64,000 nucleotides of DNA from DATHTS01 sp965219305 (GCA_965219305.1 OZ244725.1:4650001-4714000); one strand, 5' to 3'; counted from the first letter of the stretch, positions 1 through 9,087 are shown. Made by a program: numbers and translations. The notes: generated by a model from the letters alone, not told the origin.

Positions 1-1644
1 TCCCATTCCCATTCCGCCCATTCCGCCCATTCCGCCGGGCATTCCGTGGTCGCCGCCGTCTTTGTCGGGCATATCGGCGATCATTGCTTCGGTGGTGAGC
101 ATCAAGCCTGCGATCGAAGCCGCGTTTTGCAGGGCAGTGCGCGTGACTTTTGCAGGGTCAATGACACCTTGCTCAACCAAGTCGCCGAATTCTTCGGTCG
201 CCGCGTTGAAGCCGTAGCTGGCTTGGTCGTTATCGCGGATTTTTCCGACGATGACCGCGCCTTCTTGTCCGGCGTTCTGCACGATCTGGCGAAGCGGTTC
301 TTCGAGCGCGCGTCTGATGATTTTCACACCGACCTGCTCGTCCATATCGTTTTCGTTAGCGACGAAATCTTCGAGAACTTTACCGGCGCGAACCAAGGCA
401 ACGCCGCCGCCGGCGACGATTCCTTCTTCGACCGCCGCGCGTGTCGCGTGCATCGCATCTTCGACGCGGGCTTTTTTCTCTTTCATTTCGGTTTCGGTCG
501 CCGCACCGACTTTGATAACCGCAACTCCGCCGACTAATTTAGCCAGACGTTCCTGCAATTTTTCGCGGTCGTAGTCAGATGAAGTTTCTTCGATCTGATT
601 GCGGATCGTTTTCACGCGACCTTCAACTGCGCCGCCTTCGCCTTCGCCGTCAACGATTGTCGTGTTGTCTTTGTCAATCGTGATGCGTTTGGCTTTTCCG
701 AGATCTTCGACCGTCACGGCTTCGAGTTTGATACCCAAATCTTCAGAAATAACTTTTCCGCCCGTCAATGTCGCAATGTCTTCCAACATCGCTTTGCGTC
801 GGTCGCCGAATCCCGGAGCTTTAACAGCCGCGACGTTCAGAGTTCCGCGCAATTTGTTGACGACCAAAGTTGCAAGAGCTTCGCCTTCGACATCTTCAGC
901 GATGATGAGAAGCGGTCTGCCCATTTTCGCAACTTGTTCTAAAATCGGAAGCAGATCGCGCATATTGGAAACTTTTTTCTCGTTGATCAAGATCATCGGG
1001 TCTTCCAAAACGGCTTCCATACGATCAGCGTCGGTTACGAAATACGGCGACAGATAACCGCGGTCAAACTGCATTCCGTCAACGACTTCGAGTGTCGTGT
1101 CCATCGTTTTCGATTCTTCGACCGTGATAACGCCGTCTTTGCCGACTTTGTCCATCGCTTCGGCGATAATTTCACCGATGCGCGTGTCGCCGTTCGCCGA
1201 AACCGTTCCGACTTGAGCGATAGAACCGCCCGAAACGGGCTGCGCCATTCCTTTGATCTCTTCGACGACTTTTTCGACCGCTTTATCAATGCCGCGTTTC
1301 AACGCCATCGGATTTGCGCCGGCGGCAACCGTGCGAACGCCTTCTTTAAAAATCGCTTGCGCCAAAACCGTCGCGGTCGTCGTTCCGTCACCGGCAACGT
1401 CGCTAGTTTTGCTTGCGACTTCACGAACCATCTGCGCGCCCATATTTTCGAGCGAATCAGCTAATTCGATTTCCTTTGCGACGGTTACGCCGTCTTTCGT
1501 GATCGTCGGCGAACCGAATTTTTTGTCAATGACCACGTTGCGACCTTTCGGTCCTAATGTAACTTTTACTGCGTCGGCGAGTTGATTAACTCCGCGCAAA
1601 ATTGCTCCGCGCGATTCTTCGCCGTGTATAACTTGTTTTGCCAT
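1..1644 (-). CDS. groEL: 60 kDa chaperonin GroEL (C-terminal end cut by window edge)
   Basis: ATP-dependent barrel chaperonin that folds cytosolic proteins together with GroES. The reverse-strand frame from ATG at 1644 is open for 548 codons to base 1. It carries the family signatures: an N-terminus starting MAKQVIHGEE, the GDGTTTATVL nucleotide loop near residue 87, and the C-terminal Gly-Met repeat (GGMGGMGGM) at 1-45. Only the last few residues and the stop lie outside the window. An AAGGAG-like ribosome site precedes the ATG. It is the second gene of the groESL operon, 156 bases behind groES, and presumably shares the CIRCE-controlled promoter. The Gly-Gly-Met tail is the usual tail of an ancestral housekeeping GroEL. 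Confidence 0.98.
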   Translation of the reverse strand, partial: MAKQVIHGEESRGAILRGVNQLADAVKVTLGPKGRNVVIDKKFGSPTITKDGVTVAKEIELADSLENMGAQMVREVASKTSDVAGDGTTTATVLAQAIFKEGVRTVAAGANPMALKRGIDKAVEKVVEEIKGMAQPVSGGSIAQVGTVSANGDTRIGEIIAEAMDKVGKDGVITVEESKTMDTTLEVVDGMQFDRGYLSPYFVTDADRMEAVLEDPMILINEKKVSNMRDLLPILEQVAKMGRPLLIIAEDVEGEALATLVVNKLRGTLNVAAVKAPGFGDRRKAMLEDIATLTGGKVISEDLGIKLEAVTVEDLGKAKRITIDKDNTTIVDGEGEGGAVEGRVKTIRNQIEETSSDYDREKLQERLAKLVGGVAVIKVGAATETEMKEKKARVEDAMHATRAAVEEGIVAGGGVALVRAGKVLEDFVANENDMDEQVGVKIIRRALEEPLRQIVQNAGQEGAVIVGKIRDNDQASYGFNAATEEFGDLVEQGVIDPAKVTRTALQNAASIAGLMLTTEAMIADMPDKDGGDHGMPGGMGGMGGMGMG

Positions 1645-1677
1645 AATAATTTTTTTTACTCCTTAAATTTTTTTGAT

Positions 1678-1798
1678 AGTTGACTGTTTTAGTTGACTGA
1701 AAGTTGACTGAGTTGGTTAGAAGTTGGCTGAGTTTGTGTAACTCAAAAACCTTCTTTAAGTCGGTCAACTTTAGTCAACTCACTAAACTCGGTCAACT
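1678..1798. repeat. Array of GTTGACT motifs in both orientations between groES and groEL
   Basis: The groES-groEL spacer contains AGTTGACTG at 1678-1686, 1691-1699 and 1702-1710, and degenerate copies near 1711 and 1722. The opposite orientation appears as GTCAACT at 1764-1770, 1774-1780 and 1792-1798. The two halves can pair as a long imperfect hairpin in the groESL mRNA. No protein-like composition is seen. The function is unknown; attenuation, mRNA processing or a mobile short-repeat origin are all possible. Confidence 0.7.
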
Positions 1799-1800
1799 TT

Positions 1801-2118
1801 TTAGCTCGCGTTCGCACCGGCGCGTTCGATGATTCCTAAAACTTCGTCTTCGCGCATAATCAAATACTCTTCGCCGTCCAGAGTGATCTCCGAACCGCTG
1901 TATTTTCCGAACAGAACACGGTCGCCTTCTTTCACGTCCAATGATTGACGTTCACCGTTTTCTTTATATTTTCCCGCGCCTGCCGCGATAACTTCGCCTT
2001 CCTGCGGTTTTTCCTTTGCCGAATCGGGGATATACAATCCGCCGGCGGTTTTTTCCGTGTTGTCTTCGATACGACGCAGAATGATTCTGTCGTGTAACGG
2101 TGTTATTTTTGTTGCCAT
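1801..2118 (-). CDS. groES: 10 kDa co-chaperonin GroES
   Basis: Heptameric lid of the GroEL chaperonin. The 105-residue product starts MATKITPLHDRIILRRIE and has the mobile-loop region around residues 20-35 (EKTAGGLYIPDSA) and the conserved GEYLIMREDEVLGI-like C-terminal strand. Length matches the family. Start ATG at 2118 is preceded by AAAGGAG at good spacing. It is first in the groESL operon, directly behind the promoter and CIRCE operator at 2194-2247. The small C-terminal extension (RAGANAS) is unremarkable. Confidence 0.98.
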   Translation of the reverse strand: MATKITPLHDRIILRRIEDNTEKTAGGLYIPDSAKEKPQEGEVIAAGAGKYKENGERQSLDVKEGDRVLFGKYSGSEITLDGEEYLIMREDEVLGIIERAGANAS

Positions 2119-2193
2119 AATGTTTCTAACTCCTTTTATATAAAATGTATTTTTAAGTTAAAATATCGAACGGCGGACTAAACATAAAACTTT

Positions 2194-2220
2194 TTAGCAC
2201 TCGCCGTTTATGAGTGCTAG
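2194..2220 (-). promoter_or_regulatory. CIRCE operator (HrcA binding site)
   Basis: TTAGCACTC at 2194-2202, a nine-base spacer, then GAGTGCTAG at 2212-2220. This matches the consensus TTAGCACTC-N9-GAGTGCTAA with one base different at the end. It lies upstream of groES, immediately after the -10 box. By family knowledge this is the binding site for the heat-shock repressor HrcA; hrcA itself is not in the window. Confidence 0.96.
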
Positions 2221-2247
2221 AATATGCAAGATTTTATGATTTGTCAA
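2219..2247 (-). promoter_or_regulatory. Sigma-70 type promoter of groESL
   Basis: On the reverse strand TTGACA (2247-2242) and TATTCT (2224-2219) are separated by exactly 17 bases. The -10 box abuts the CIRCE operator, the usual arrangement for HrcA-controlled groE operons. The -35 box is a perfect match; the -10 box differs from TATAAT at two positions. Confidence 0.85.
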
Positions 2248-2272
2248 CTTTAAGTTAGAAAATTTAGATTAT

Positions 2273-2291
2273 TTGATAATAACGTTATCAA
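2273..2291. promoter_or_regulatory. TTGATAA-N5-TTATCAA inverted repeat upstream of the MOSC gene
   Basis: A perfect 7-base inverted repeat with a 5-base spacer ends 10 bases before the ATG at 2302. Position and symmetry suit an operator overlapping the start region. The spacing is longer than the FNR/Crp consensus (TTGAT-N4-ATCAA), so I do not assign a regulator. Confidence 0.35.
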
Positions 2292-2301
2292 GTTTTGTGT
2301 T

Positions 2302-3138
2302 ATGAAAATTTCAGAAATAAACATTTACCCGGTAAAATCGCTTGGCGGAATTTCATTAAATATATCGAAGATCAAAGAACGCGGTTTGGAATTTGACCGC
2401 CGTTGGATGTTGACCGATGAAAACGGTGAATTTTTGACGCAAAGAGAATTTCCGAAAATGGCGACGATTGAAATTCAGTTTTGTGAAGATCATTTAAATG
2501 TCAGTTGTAAAAATGAAAGTTTGAAAATTCCTTTCGATTTAGAAAAAAATAAAAAGCAAAAAGTTCGCCTTTGGCAGAGCGTTTGTGATGCGTCGGTTTT
2601 GCCGAAGGAAATTAATAATTGGTTCAGCGATGTTTTGGAAACGAAATGTCAATTGGTTTATATGCCGGACGAAACGAAAAGGGAAATCAACCAATTATTC
2701 CGGCAAAATGATGAAATCGTAAGTTTTGCCGACGGTTATCCGATTTTGGTGATCGGGGAAAATTCTCTTGAACATCTGAACAAAAAACTTGAAAAAGAAA
2801 AATTACCGATGAATCGTTTTCGACCGAATTTGGTCGTGTCCGGTTCAGATGCTTTTGCCGAAGATCATTGGAAGAAAATCAAAATCGGAAATACAGTTTT
2901 TCGTTCGACAAAACCTTGTGCGAGATGTGTCATTACGACGATAAATCAGGACGAAGGTGCGTTCGATGGGAAAGAACCGCTCAAAACTTTGGCGACATTT
3001 CGTAAGGCGAAAGATGTTTTTCCGGATGAATTTGAAAACTTCGGTTTAAGCAAAAATGACGTTCTTTTCGGGCAGAATCTTGTTGCGGAAAATTTCGGTG
3101 AAGTGATAAAAGTCGGCGACGAACTGGAAATTTTGTAG
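2302..3138 (+). CDS. MOSC domain protein (YcbX/mARC-like)
   Basis: 278 residues with an N-terminal MOSC beta-barrel (residues 1-110, starting MKISEINIYPVKSLGG) and a C-terminal MOSC domain. The latter holds FRPNLVVSG near residue 175 and the cysteine motif KPCARCVITT near residue 205. In this family the conserved Cys binds the molybdenum cofactor, and relatives (YcbX, mARC) reduce N-hydroxylated bases together with an electron-donor protein. No partner reductase gene is adjacent, so the substrate is unknown. The gene is divergent from groESL and shares its upstream spacer. It may be relevant that the window also carries a Mo-dependent aldehyde oxidoreductase operon, but the two are 29 kb apart. 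Confidence 0.9.
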   Translation: MKISEINIYPVKSLGGISLNISKIKERGLEFDRRWMLTDENGEFLTQREFPKMATIEIQFCEDHLNVSCKNESLKIPFDLEKNKKQKVRLWQSVCDASVLPKEINNWFSDVLETKCQLVYMPDETKREINQLFRQNDEIVSFADGYPILVIGENSLEHLNKKLEKEKLPMNRFRPNLVVSGSDAFAEDHWKKIKIGNTVFRSTKPCARCVITTINQDEGAFDGKEPLKTLATFRKAKDVFPDEFENFGLSKNDVLFGQNLVAENFGEVIKVGDELEIL

Positions 3139-3152
3139 ATTGCAAAAAAAAA

Positions 3153-3413
3153 TTATTCTGACGAATTTCCTTTTGCACGACGTTTTAATAGAGGTTTCGG
3201 CGGTGTCGGGTCTGCGTTGTAAGAAGCGGCTTTTTTCGACAAAGTGTTGCGGTGAATTCCGAGACATTCGGCGGTGTTTGAAAAATGTTCTTTATTGCGT
3301 TTAAGAGCTTTTTGAATATACAGTTTTTCAAATTCGGCGACTGCTTCGGGCAATAATATCTGCCCGTCAAGCATTTCATCTATCAACGATTTCATCTGTT
3401 CCCGAATTGTCAT
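3153..3413 (-). CDS. Small Fis-type helix-turn-helix protein
   Basis: 86 residues from the ATG at 3413; a longer TTG start at 3434 is possible but less likely, since GAGCGG precedes the ATG. The C-terminal half (residues about 25-65) reads as a Fis/HTH_8 domain: a helix containing EKLYIQKALKRN followed by NTAECLGIHRNTLSKK, the same layout as the DNA-binding end of NtrC-type regulators. There is no receiver or AAA+ domain, so it is a stand-alone DNA-binding protein. Targets are unknown. It converges tail to tail with the MOSC gene with only 14 bases between stops. Confidence 0.75.
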   Translation of the reverse strand: MTIREQMKSLIDEMLDGQILLPEAVAEFEKLYIQKALKRNKEHFSNTAECLGIHRNTLSKKAASYNADPTPPKPLLKRRAKGNSSE

Positions 3414-3489
3414 TTTCCGCTCTAAATTTGTCAATTTCCGTTAAGAAAAGGATTTTTATTTTAAGCGGAATTTTTGTTTTTTCGCAAAT

Positions 3490-4392
3490 CTAAACTTCAA
3501 ATTTATTTCCGGTTAAAATCTCGTAAGCCTGTAAATATCTTTCGGTGGTTGCCTTAACAATTTCATCCGGCAAACCCGGCGCGGGCGGTTGTTTATTCCA
3601 ATCGAGAGTTTCCAGATATTCGCGCACGAATTGTTTATCGAACGACGGCTGCGCTTTGCCCGGCTGGTGTAAATTAACCGACCAAAATCTCGAAGAATCG
3701 GGCGTTAAAATTTCGTCAATCAACAAAACATTTCCGTCAGCATCAGTGCCGAACTCGAATTTCGTGTCGGCGATGATTATTCCGCGGCTCAGAGCGTAAT
3801 CGGCGGCGAATTGATAAATTTTCAGTGAAAGAGTTTTTAATTTTTCAGCCTTTTCTTCACCGATAATTTCAGCCATCTTACCTTCGGAAATATTTTCGTC
3901 GTGTCCGCTTTCGGCTTTTGTCGCGGGCGTAAAAATCGGTGCGGGAAGTTTGTCGCCCTGCTTTAAGCCTACGGGCAGTTCGTGTCCGCAAATTTTTCCG
4001 GTCGCCAGATAATCTTTTAATCCCGAACCTTCCAGATAACCGCGCACGACACATTCGACCGGAAAAACTTTTGTTTGTTTAACAAGCGAAGAACGTCCGC
4101 GAAGTTCTTCATATTCGTGTATCTCGGACGGCATATTTTTAAAATCGGTCGTAATCAGATGGTTGGTTGTAATTTCCTTTGTTATTGCAAACCAAAAAGC
4201 AGAAATCGCCGTCAGAACTTTTCCCTTATAAGGAACAGCGTTCGGCAAAATACAGTCAAACGCCGAAATTCTGTCCGTCGCTACAAGCAAAAGTTGTTCG
4301 TTATCAACCTGATAAACGTCCCGAACTTTGCCGCGATGAACTAATTTCAAATTCGTGATTTCCGTAACTTTTATCGTTTTTGTTTCCGGCAT
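3490..4392 (-). CDS. purC: Phosphoribosylaminoimidazole-succinocarboxamide synthase
   Basis: ATP-dependent ligase joining CAIR and aspartate to give SAICAR in purine biosynthesis. The 300-residue product starts MPETKTIKVTEI, with the conserved HRGKVRDVY loop near residue 21, ATDRISAFDCILP near residue 40, ECVVRGYLEGSG near residue 113 and DTKFEFG near residue 218. I place the start at ATG 4392, which has AGAGGAAA just upstream. An in-frame ATG at 4476 would add 28 hydrophobic residues not seen in the family. It stands alone rather than in a pur operon. Confidence 0.95.
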   Translation of the reverse strand: MPETKTIKVTEITNLKLVHRGKVRDVYQVDNEQLLLVATDRISAFDCILPNAVPYKGKVLTAISAFWFAITKEITTNHLITTDFKNMPSEIHEYEELRGRSSLVKQTKVFPVECVVRGYLEGSGLKDYLATGKICGHELPVGLKQGDKLPAPIFTPATKAESGHDENISEGKMAEIIGEEKAEKLKTLSLKIYQFAADYALSRGIIIADTKFEFGTDADGNVLLIDEILTPDSSRFWSVNLHQPGKAQPSFDKQFVREYLETLDWNKQPPAPGLPDEIVKATTERYLQAYEILTGNKFEV

Positions 4393-4638
4393 ATTTTTCC
4401 TCTTTGTCGTATTTAATTTATAAACGAATTTGATTAAACCGTAAAGAATAAAACTGAAAAATTTTCTGGAAAACAAATATAATTAAATATATGTTGAACA
4501 CGATAAAACTTTTTAAAAGTTTTTGATGACAAAACAGTTAGAAATGTGCATAATAAGAAAAGGGTTTTATTTCCCGATAAAGTCCGCAAAAAATCTCCTG
4601 CTTTCCGCGTCACTCTAAATTTCCTGAACAAAAGAATT

Positions 4639-5862
4639 ATGAAAAAGATAAGTGAAATCGGCGTTAGCCTTGGAAGAAAAATAACTGCCAGTGCCTTTAT
4701 ATTTTTATTTTTTACGGTCGAAGTATGGACGCAAATGCCCCAAGTTGTCATTTCTGACAATGCCGAACCCGAAACGCCGATAGCGGCAGCGGCGCAAGAC
4801 AATACTTGGTGGTATATAACGCTGGTGCTGCTCGCCGTCGGTTTAGCGGGTGCAATCTACTGGTTAAAGGTCAGCAAAAGTAAACAAAAAGAGCAGAGAA
4901 ACGAGAAGAATAAAGACAAAAAACAAATTGACCCCGAATCCGTAGATGTTGACAAAGAACTGGAATGGTTTAGAAAAAATCGTAAAGTAATAAATAAAAA
5001 TAAATCTTCGGATTCAAAATTGTCTGATAAACCTACGCCGATTGTCCGTCCGGCAAAACCGCAGATAAACGACGCGGCAAAAGTTAATGAAATTTCGGAA
5101 GTAAAAGAACCGAAAAACGGACATCTGCCGGTTTTTTCTATTGAACGTCTGGAATTTGCCCGTCCGTTTGACGCGCTTCCGCTCTCCAACGACGATGCTT
5201 TGATGAGTGCCATCGAACAAACTCAGGATGAATTTGAAGAAGATGAAGGATTCCGCGAGTTGTCGGTAAAAGTGCTGGCGGCATTTAAGACGCGCAACGC
5301 GGTCGAAGCACTCTCGCAGGTTGCGCTTTACGATTTATCGTCATTTTTGCGCTCCAAAGCCGTTTCTGTTCTCGCCGATTATAATCACGAATCTGTTTTT
5401 GAGACGATTTTGCTGGCTTGCGCCGATCCGACCCGCGAAGTTCGGGCGGCGGCGGCACGCGGACTATTTCAAGTAAGTTTCGACCGCGCCGATGCGTGGA
5501 CGCGAATCTCGGAAACCGACGACAATTTCAGAATTCGACAGGCTGCGCGGGCGGCAATCGAGGCAAATCTGGGCGAACAATATTTTGAACGTCTTATCCA
5601 CGAAGATGTAAAATCAGCTTATGAAGCCTTCGCTTTTGTTGCTCTTTTACTAAAATCCGATGAAACGGAGAGCGTTTTCAACGCGATGCAGAATCACCGC
5701 AATCTGAATGTTCGCAAGGCAATTTTACACGTCATTAAAATTACAAAAGAGCCGAACGCTTTGGAAGGACTTTATTCAATTTTAGAAAATGAAAATCTTC
5801 CGCCGGAAATGCGCGAAGAAGCCGACCGATTGGTGGAAGAAATCGGAATGTTGGTAATTTAG
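4639..5862 (+). CDS. Membrane-anchored HEAT-repeat protein
   Basis: 407 residues from ATG 4639. A signal-like hydrophobic stretch lies at residues 15-32. A transmembrane helix (WWYITLVLLAVGLAGAIYWL) lies around 55-75, followed by a highly charged Lys/Glu linker. The C-terminal half, from about residue 200, is helical with repeating units such as FLRSKAVSVLADYNHESV and REVRAAAARGLFQV, typical of HEAT/PBS-lyase-like repeats. That suggests a cytoplasmic scaffolding or binding domain; no enzyme motif is seen. An upstream in-frame ATG at 4546 is possible but would place a basic segment before the hydrophobic one. The specific role is unknown. Confidence 0.8.
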   Translation: MKKISEIGVSLGRKITASAFIFLFFTVEVWTQMPQVVISDNAEPETPIAAAAQDNTWWYITLVLLAVGLAGAIYWLKVSKSKQKEQRNEKNKDKKQIDPESVDVDKELEWFRKNRKVINKNKSSDSKLSDKPTPIVRPAKPQINDAAKVNEISEVKEPKNGHLPVFSIERLEFARPFDALPLSNDDALMSAIEQTQDEFEEDEGFRELSVKVLAAFKTRNAVEALSQVALYDLSSFLRSKAVSVLADYNHESVFETILLACADPTREVRAAAARGLFQVSFDRADAWTRISETDDNFRIRQAARAAIEANLGEQYFERLIHEDVKSAYEAFAFVALLLKSDETESVFNAMQNHRNLNVRKAILHVIKITKEPNALEGLYSILENENLPPEMREEADRLVEEIGMLVI

Positions 5863-5880
5863 ATATTTTCTATTCGTAAA

Positions 5881-5917
5881 TGAACGGGCAGCGGAAAATT
5901 TCGCGGCTCGTTTTTTA
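5881..5917 (+). terminator. Probable rho-independent terminator after the HEAT-repeat gene
   Basis: An imperfect GC-rich stem (AACGGGCAGCG pairing with CGCGGCTCGTT) is followed by a run of T residues. It starts 19 bases after the stop at 5862. The 160 bases from here to lon show no gene. Confidence 0.6.
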
Positions 5918-6077
5918 TTTGATAATCGAAAACTCAAAATCGTTCGCGCTTGCATTTTATATTTCAGGCGATAAACTAAATAAGTGAGAAAGATAAATTT
6001 AAAACTAAAAACTTGCCCCTAATAGCAATTTATCTAACTAGAACTTTAGAGATTCACAAAACATACACAAAAATTTT

Positions 6078-8501
6078 ATGCAAGAATTTTCAGATCAAAT
6101 GCCGACGGACATCAATCGTTTTCCGATGGTTCCGATTCGTGATGTCGTAATTTTCCCGTTTACAAAAGTTGCTTTTAAGATCGGTCGTCCGAGTTCGGTC
6201 GCCGCGCTGGAAAAGGCGATGAAAGGCGACCGCGATATTTTTCTCGCCACGCAACACGATGCGACGGTTGATGAACCGAACACGGAGCAGATTTTTACGG
6301 TCGGAACTTTAGGACGCATTTTACAAGCGCAGCGTCAGGAAAACGGACAGATAAAAGTCGTCGTCGAAGGGCGCGAACGCGGTCAGTCGGTTCGCATCGA
6401 ACAAGATGAAGAAGGAACTTTTTACGCGATGGTTCGCCGCATCAAGTCAATTGACGAATCGGGTTATCGAACTGACGGACTTTTGCAGAAAATTCACGGG
6501 CTTGTCGAACAATTTTTGAGAGTTTCGCCGGACGAATACACTGACGCACTTCGCGCTTCTCTGCGCGGACTTTCTGCCGGACAAATCGCCGATTCGATGA
6601 GTTCGCATCTGCGGATCGAAGTCGCCGAAAAACAAACTCTGCTCGAGACATTTTCCGTTCAGGAACGTCTTCAGAAACTGGTTGATATTCTCGAACAAGA
6701 GATCGAAAAACGCCAGTTAGACCGAACCGTCCAATCGCGCACGAAAAAACAGATGGACAAACATCAGCGCGAATATTATCTGAACGAACAGATCAAATCA
6801 ATTCACAAAGAACTCGGTCGCAAGGACGAAAAAGCGGAACTTCAGGAATTAAAGGACAAGATCGAAAAAGCCGGAATGAGTGAAGAAGCAAAGGAAAAAG
6901 CCTTGCAGGAATTCGCCCGGCTCGAAGCGATGCCGCCGATGTCCGCCGAAACGACCGTTTCCAGAACTTATCTCGATTGGCTGATAAATGTTCCCTGGAA
7001 TAATAAAAGCGATGAGTTGCAGGATTTGAACGAAGCGGAAAATATTCTGAACGAAGATCATTACGGCTTGAAAAAAATTAAAGAGAGAATTTTGGAATTT
7101 CTCGCCGTTCGCCAACTTGTCAGCAATCCGAAAGGCACGATTCTATGTTTCGTCGGCGCGCCGGGAGTCGGAAAAACGAGTTTAGGAAAATCTATCGCCA
7201 AAGCGACGGGCAGAGAATTCGTCCGTTTCGCGCTCGGCGGAGTTCACGACGAAGCTGAAATTCGCGGTCATCGCCGAACTTATATCGGCGCACTTCCCGG
7301 ACAGATTATTCAATTGATGAAACGCGCGGGAACGACAAATCCGGTTATTTTGCTGGATGAAGTTGACAAACTCGGACGTGATTTTCGCGGCGATCCGTCG
7401 GCGGCACTTCTAGAAGTTCTCGATCCCGAACAAAATCATACGTTCCGCGATCATTATCTCGATATTGATTACGATCTTTCAAACGTATTTTTTATTGCGA
7501 CATCGAATGTTCTGCACACGATTCCGCCCGCGCTTCAAGATCGTCTGGAAATTCTGAACCTTTCCGGCTACACGGAAAGCGAAAAAGCCGAAATCGGCAA
7601 ACGACATCTGATTCCGAAACAGATCGAAAATAATGGTTTGAATGAAGAATTGATCAAATTTACCGACGACGGTGTTCTTGAAATCATTCGTCATTACACG
7701 CGCGAAGCAGGCGTGAGAAATCTCGAACGCGAAATCAGTTCGTGTATGCGAAAAGTCGCCAGAAATTATGTGGCGACAGAAAATAAAGAAGATTTTCGCG
7801 CAGTTGTTGACGCTGAAAAAGTCCGTGAACTGCTCGGCACGATCAAATTCCGCAAACAGGATATTGCGAGAAAATCCGAAATCGGTTTGGTCAACGGTTT
7901 AGCGTGGACGGAAGTCGGCGGCGACGTTTTGCAGGTCGAAGCAACCTTAGTAAAAGGCAAAGGTGAAGTTACTTTGACCGGAAAACTCGGTGAAGTAATG
8001 CAGGAATCGGCACGCGCCGCTTTAACTTGCGTTAGAACACGCGCTGAAAAACTCGGCATCGAACAGGAAAAATTCCGCGAAATGGACTTACACATTCACG
8101 TTCCCGAAGGCGCAATTCCGAAAGACGGACCTTCGGCGGGAATCACTCTGGCGACGGCGATGGTTTCCGTTTTAACAGGAAAACCTGCTCGCCACGATGT
8201 TGCGATGACCGGAGAAATTACGCTGCGCGGAAAAGTTCTGCCGATTGGCGGATTAAAGGAAAAACTCCTGGCAGCACATCGTTTCGGATTGAAAACGATA
8301 ATCGTATCAAAAGATAATGAAAAGGATTTAGCGGATATTCCCGAAGAAATTCGTGACGATCTCACTATTCACACCGTTGATATGATTGATGAAGTTTTGA
8401 AATACGCACTCGAAACCGAAGCGGTGGAAGAAGTTATCGAAACTCCTCAAATCTGGAAAACGGATAAAAACTCCGGCGAAATTTCGGCAACAATTGAATA
8501 A
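6078..8501 (+). CDS. lon: ATP-dependent protease Lon
   Basis: 807-residue cytoplasmic AAA+ serine protease that degrades misfolded and regulatory proteins. The N-terminal substrate-binding domain spans residues 15-210. The Walker A GAPGVGKTS is at 360-368, the Walker B VILLDEVDK is near 430, and the C-terminal protease domain holds the Ser-Lys dyad at Ser686 (KDGPSAG) and Lys729 (GGLKEK). All key residues are present and the length is standard. Monocistronic: a terminator follows at 8521-8564. Confidence 0.98.
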   Translation: MQEFSDQMPTDINRFPMVPIRDVVIFPFTKVAFKIGRPSSVAALEKAMKGDRDIFLATQHDATVDEPNTEQIFTVGTLGRILQAQRQENGQIKVVVEGRERGQSVRIEQDEEGTFYAMVRRIKSIDESGYRTDGLLQKIHGLVEQFLRVSPDEYTDALRASLRGLSAGQIADSMSSHLRIEVAEKQTLLETFSVQERLQKLVDILEQEIEKRQLDRTVQSRTKKQMDKHQREYYLNEQIKSIHKELGRKDEKAELQELKDKIEKAGMSEEAKEKALQEFARLEAMPPMSAETTVSRTYLDWLINVPWNNKSDELQDLNEAENILNEDHYGLKKIKERILEFLAVRQLVSNPKGTILCFVGAPGVGKTSLGKSIAKATGREFVRFALGGVHDEAEIRGHRRTYIGALPGQIIQLMKRAGTTNPVILLDEVDKLGRDFRGDPSAALLEVLDPEQNHTFRDHYLDIDYDLSNVFFIATSNVLHTIPPALQDRLEILNLSGYTESEKAEIGKRHLIPKQIENNGLNEELIKFTDDGVLEIIRHYTREAGVRNLEREISSCMRKVARNYVATENKEDFRAVVDAEKVRELLGTIKFRKQDIARKSEIGLVNGLAWTEVGGDVLQVEATLVKGKGEVTLTGKLGEVMQESARAALTCVRTRAEKLGIEQEKFREMDLHIHVPEGAIPKDGPSAGITLATAMVSVLTGKPARHDVAMTGEITLRGKVLPIGGLKEKLLAAHRFGLKTIIVSKDNEKDLADIPEEIRDDLTIHTVDMIDEVLKYALETEAVEEVIETPQIWKTDKNSGEISATIE

Positions 8502-8520
8502 TTTTTATTCGATCTTTTCA

Positions 8521-8564
8521 AATCAACCTGAAATGTTTTGATAAACATTTCAGGTTGATTTTTA
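8521..8564 (+). terminator. Rho-independent terminator of lon
   Basis: A perfect 18-base inverted repeat (AATCAACCTGAAATGTTT at 8521-8538, complement at 8543-8560) has a 4-base loop and ends in TTTT. It lies 19 bases after the lon stop. Confidence 0.92.
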
Positions 8565-8637
8565 CTCATTTTCGACGGAATCAGTTTGATTTAGCTTTAT
8601 ATATCAAGTTATTGTTTAGAGATTGTAGGAAGAAAAT

Positions 8638-9087
8638 ATGAACAAAACAGAATCGGCAGAATTAATATTGAGATTGTATGAACTGCGTCGTGAGGAAGTT
8701 ATGCGTGAAGGGCGAAATTGGTTTTCTTCTTTTTTCCCGGAAAGTATTGACGATATAATGGCGGCATTGATGGATGAAAAATCGAGCGCGTATTATCGTA
8801 TGGTCACATCTTATTGGGAAATGGCGGCTTCATTCGTCAATCAGGGCGCGATTGATGAAGAAATGTTCAAGGAAGCTATTGGCGAACATATTGTCGTATT
8901 TAGCAAAATTTATCCTTTTATTTCAGATTTGCGTGAAAAATTTAACAGTCCGAATATGTTCGGAAATCTCGAAAAATTGGTTATGCGTATGCCCGATGCC
9001 GAAAATATGTTGACTACGCGGCGCGAGATGATGAAAACGTGGATGGAAAAACGTCAGGAGAAGAAACAAAAGACCTGGTCAACGTAA
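8638..9087 (+). CDS. Hypothetical helical protein
   Basis: 149 residues, family not recognised. The start ATG at 8638 follows TAGGAAG. The protein has no signal peptide or membrane segment. It is rich in Met, Glu and Arg and probably all-helical (for example residues 10-30, LRLYELRREEVMREGRNWF), with a very basic Lys-rich C-terminus from about residue 130. It sits between lon and engB, 55 bases ahead of engB, so co-expression with the ribosome-assembly GTPase is possible. Cytoplasmic location is inferred; no function is assigned. Confidence 0.7.
   Translation: MNKTESAELILRLYELRREEVMREGRNWFSSFFPESIDDIMAALMDEKSSAYYRMVTSYWEMAASFVNQGAIDEEMFKEAIGEHIVVFSKIYPFISDLREKFNSPNMFGNLEKLVMRMPDAENMLTTRREMMKTWMEKRQEKKQKTWST

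Noticed and set aside
46..1585. Long open frames on the forward strand across the groEL gene
   Set aside because: They are antisense shadows of groEL; the reverse frame has unmistakable chaperonin sequence throughout.
1678..1798. Possible CRISPR-like array
   Set aside because: The repeats are only 8-9 bases, irregularly spaced and in both orientations; no cas genes are near.
2273..2291. FNR box
   Set aside because: The half-sites TTGAT and ATCAA are 9 bases apart rather than 4.
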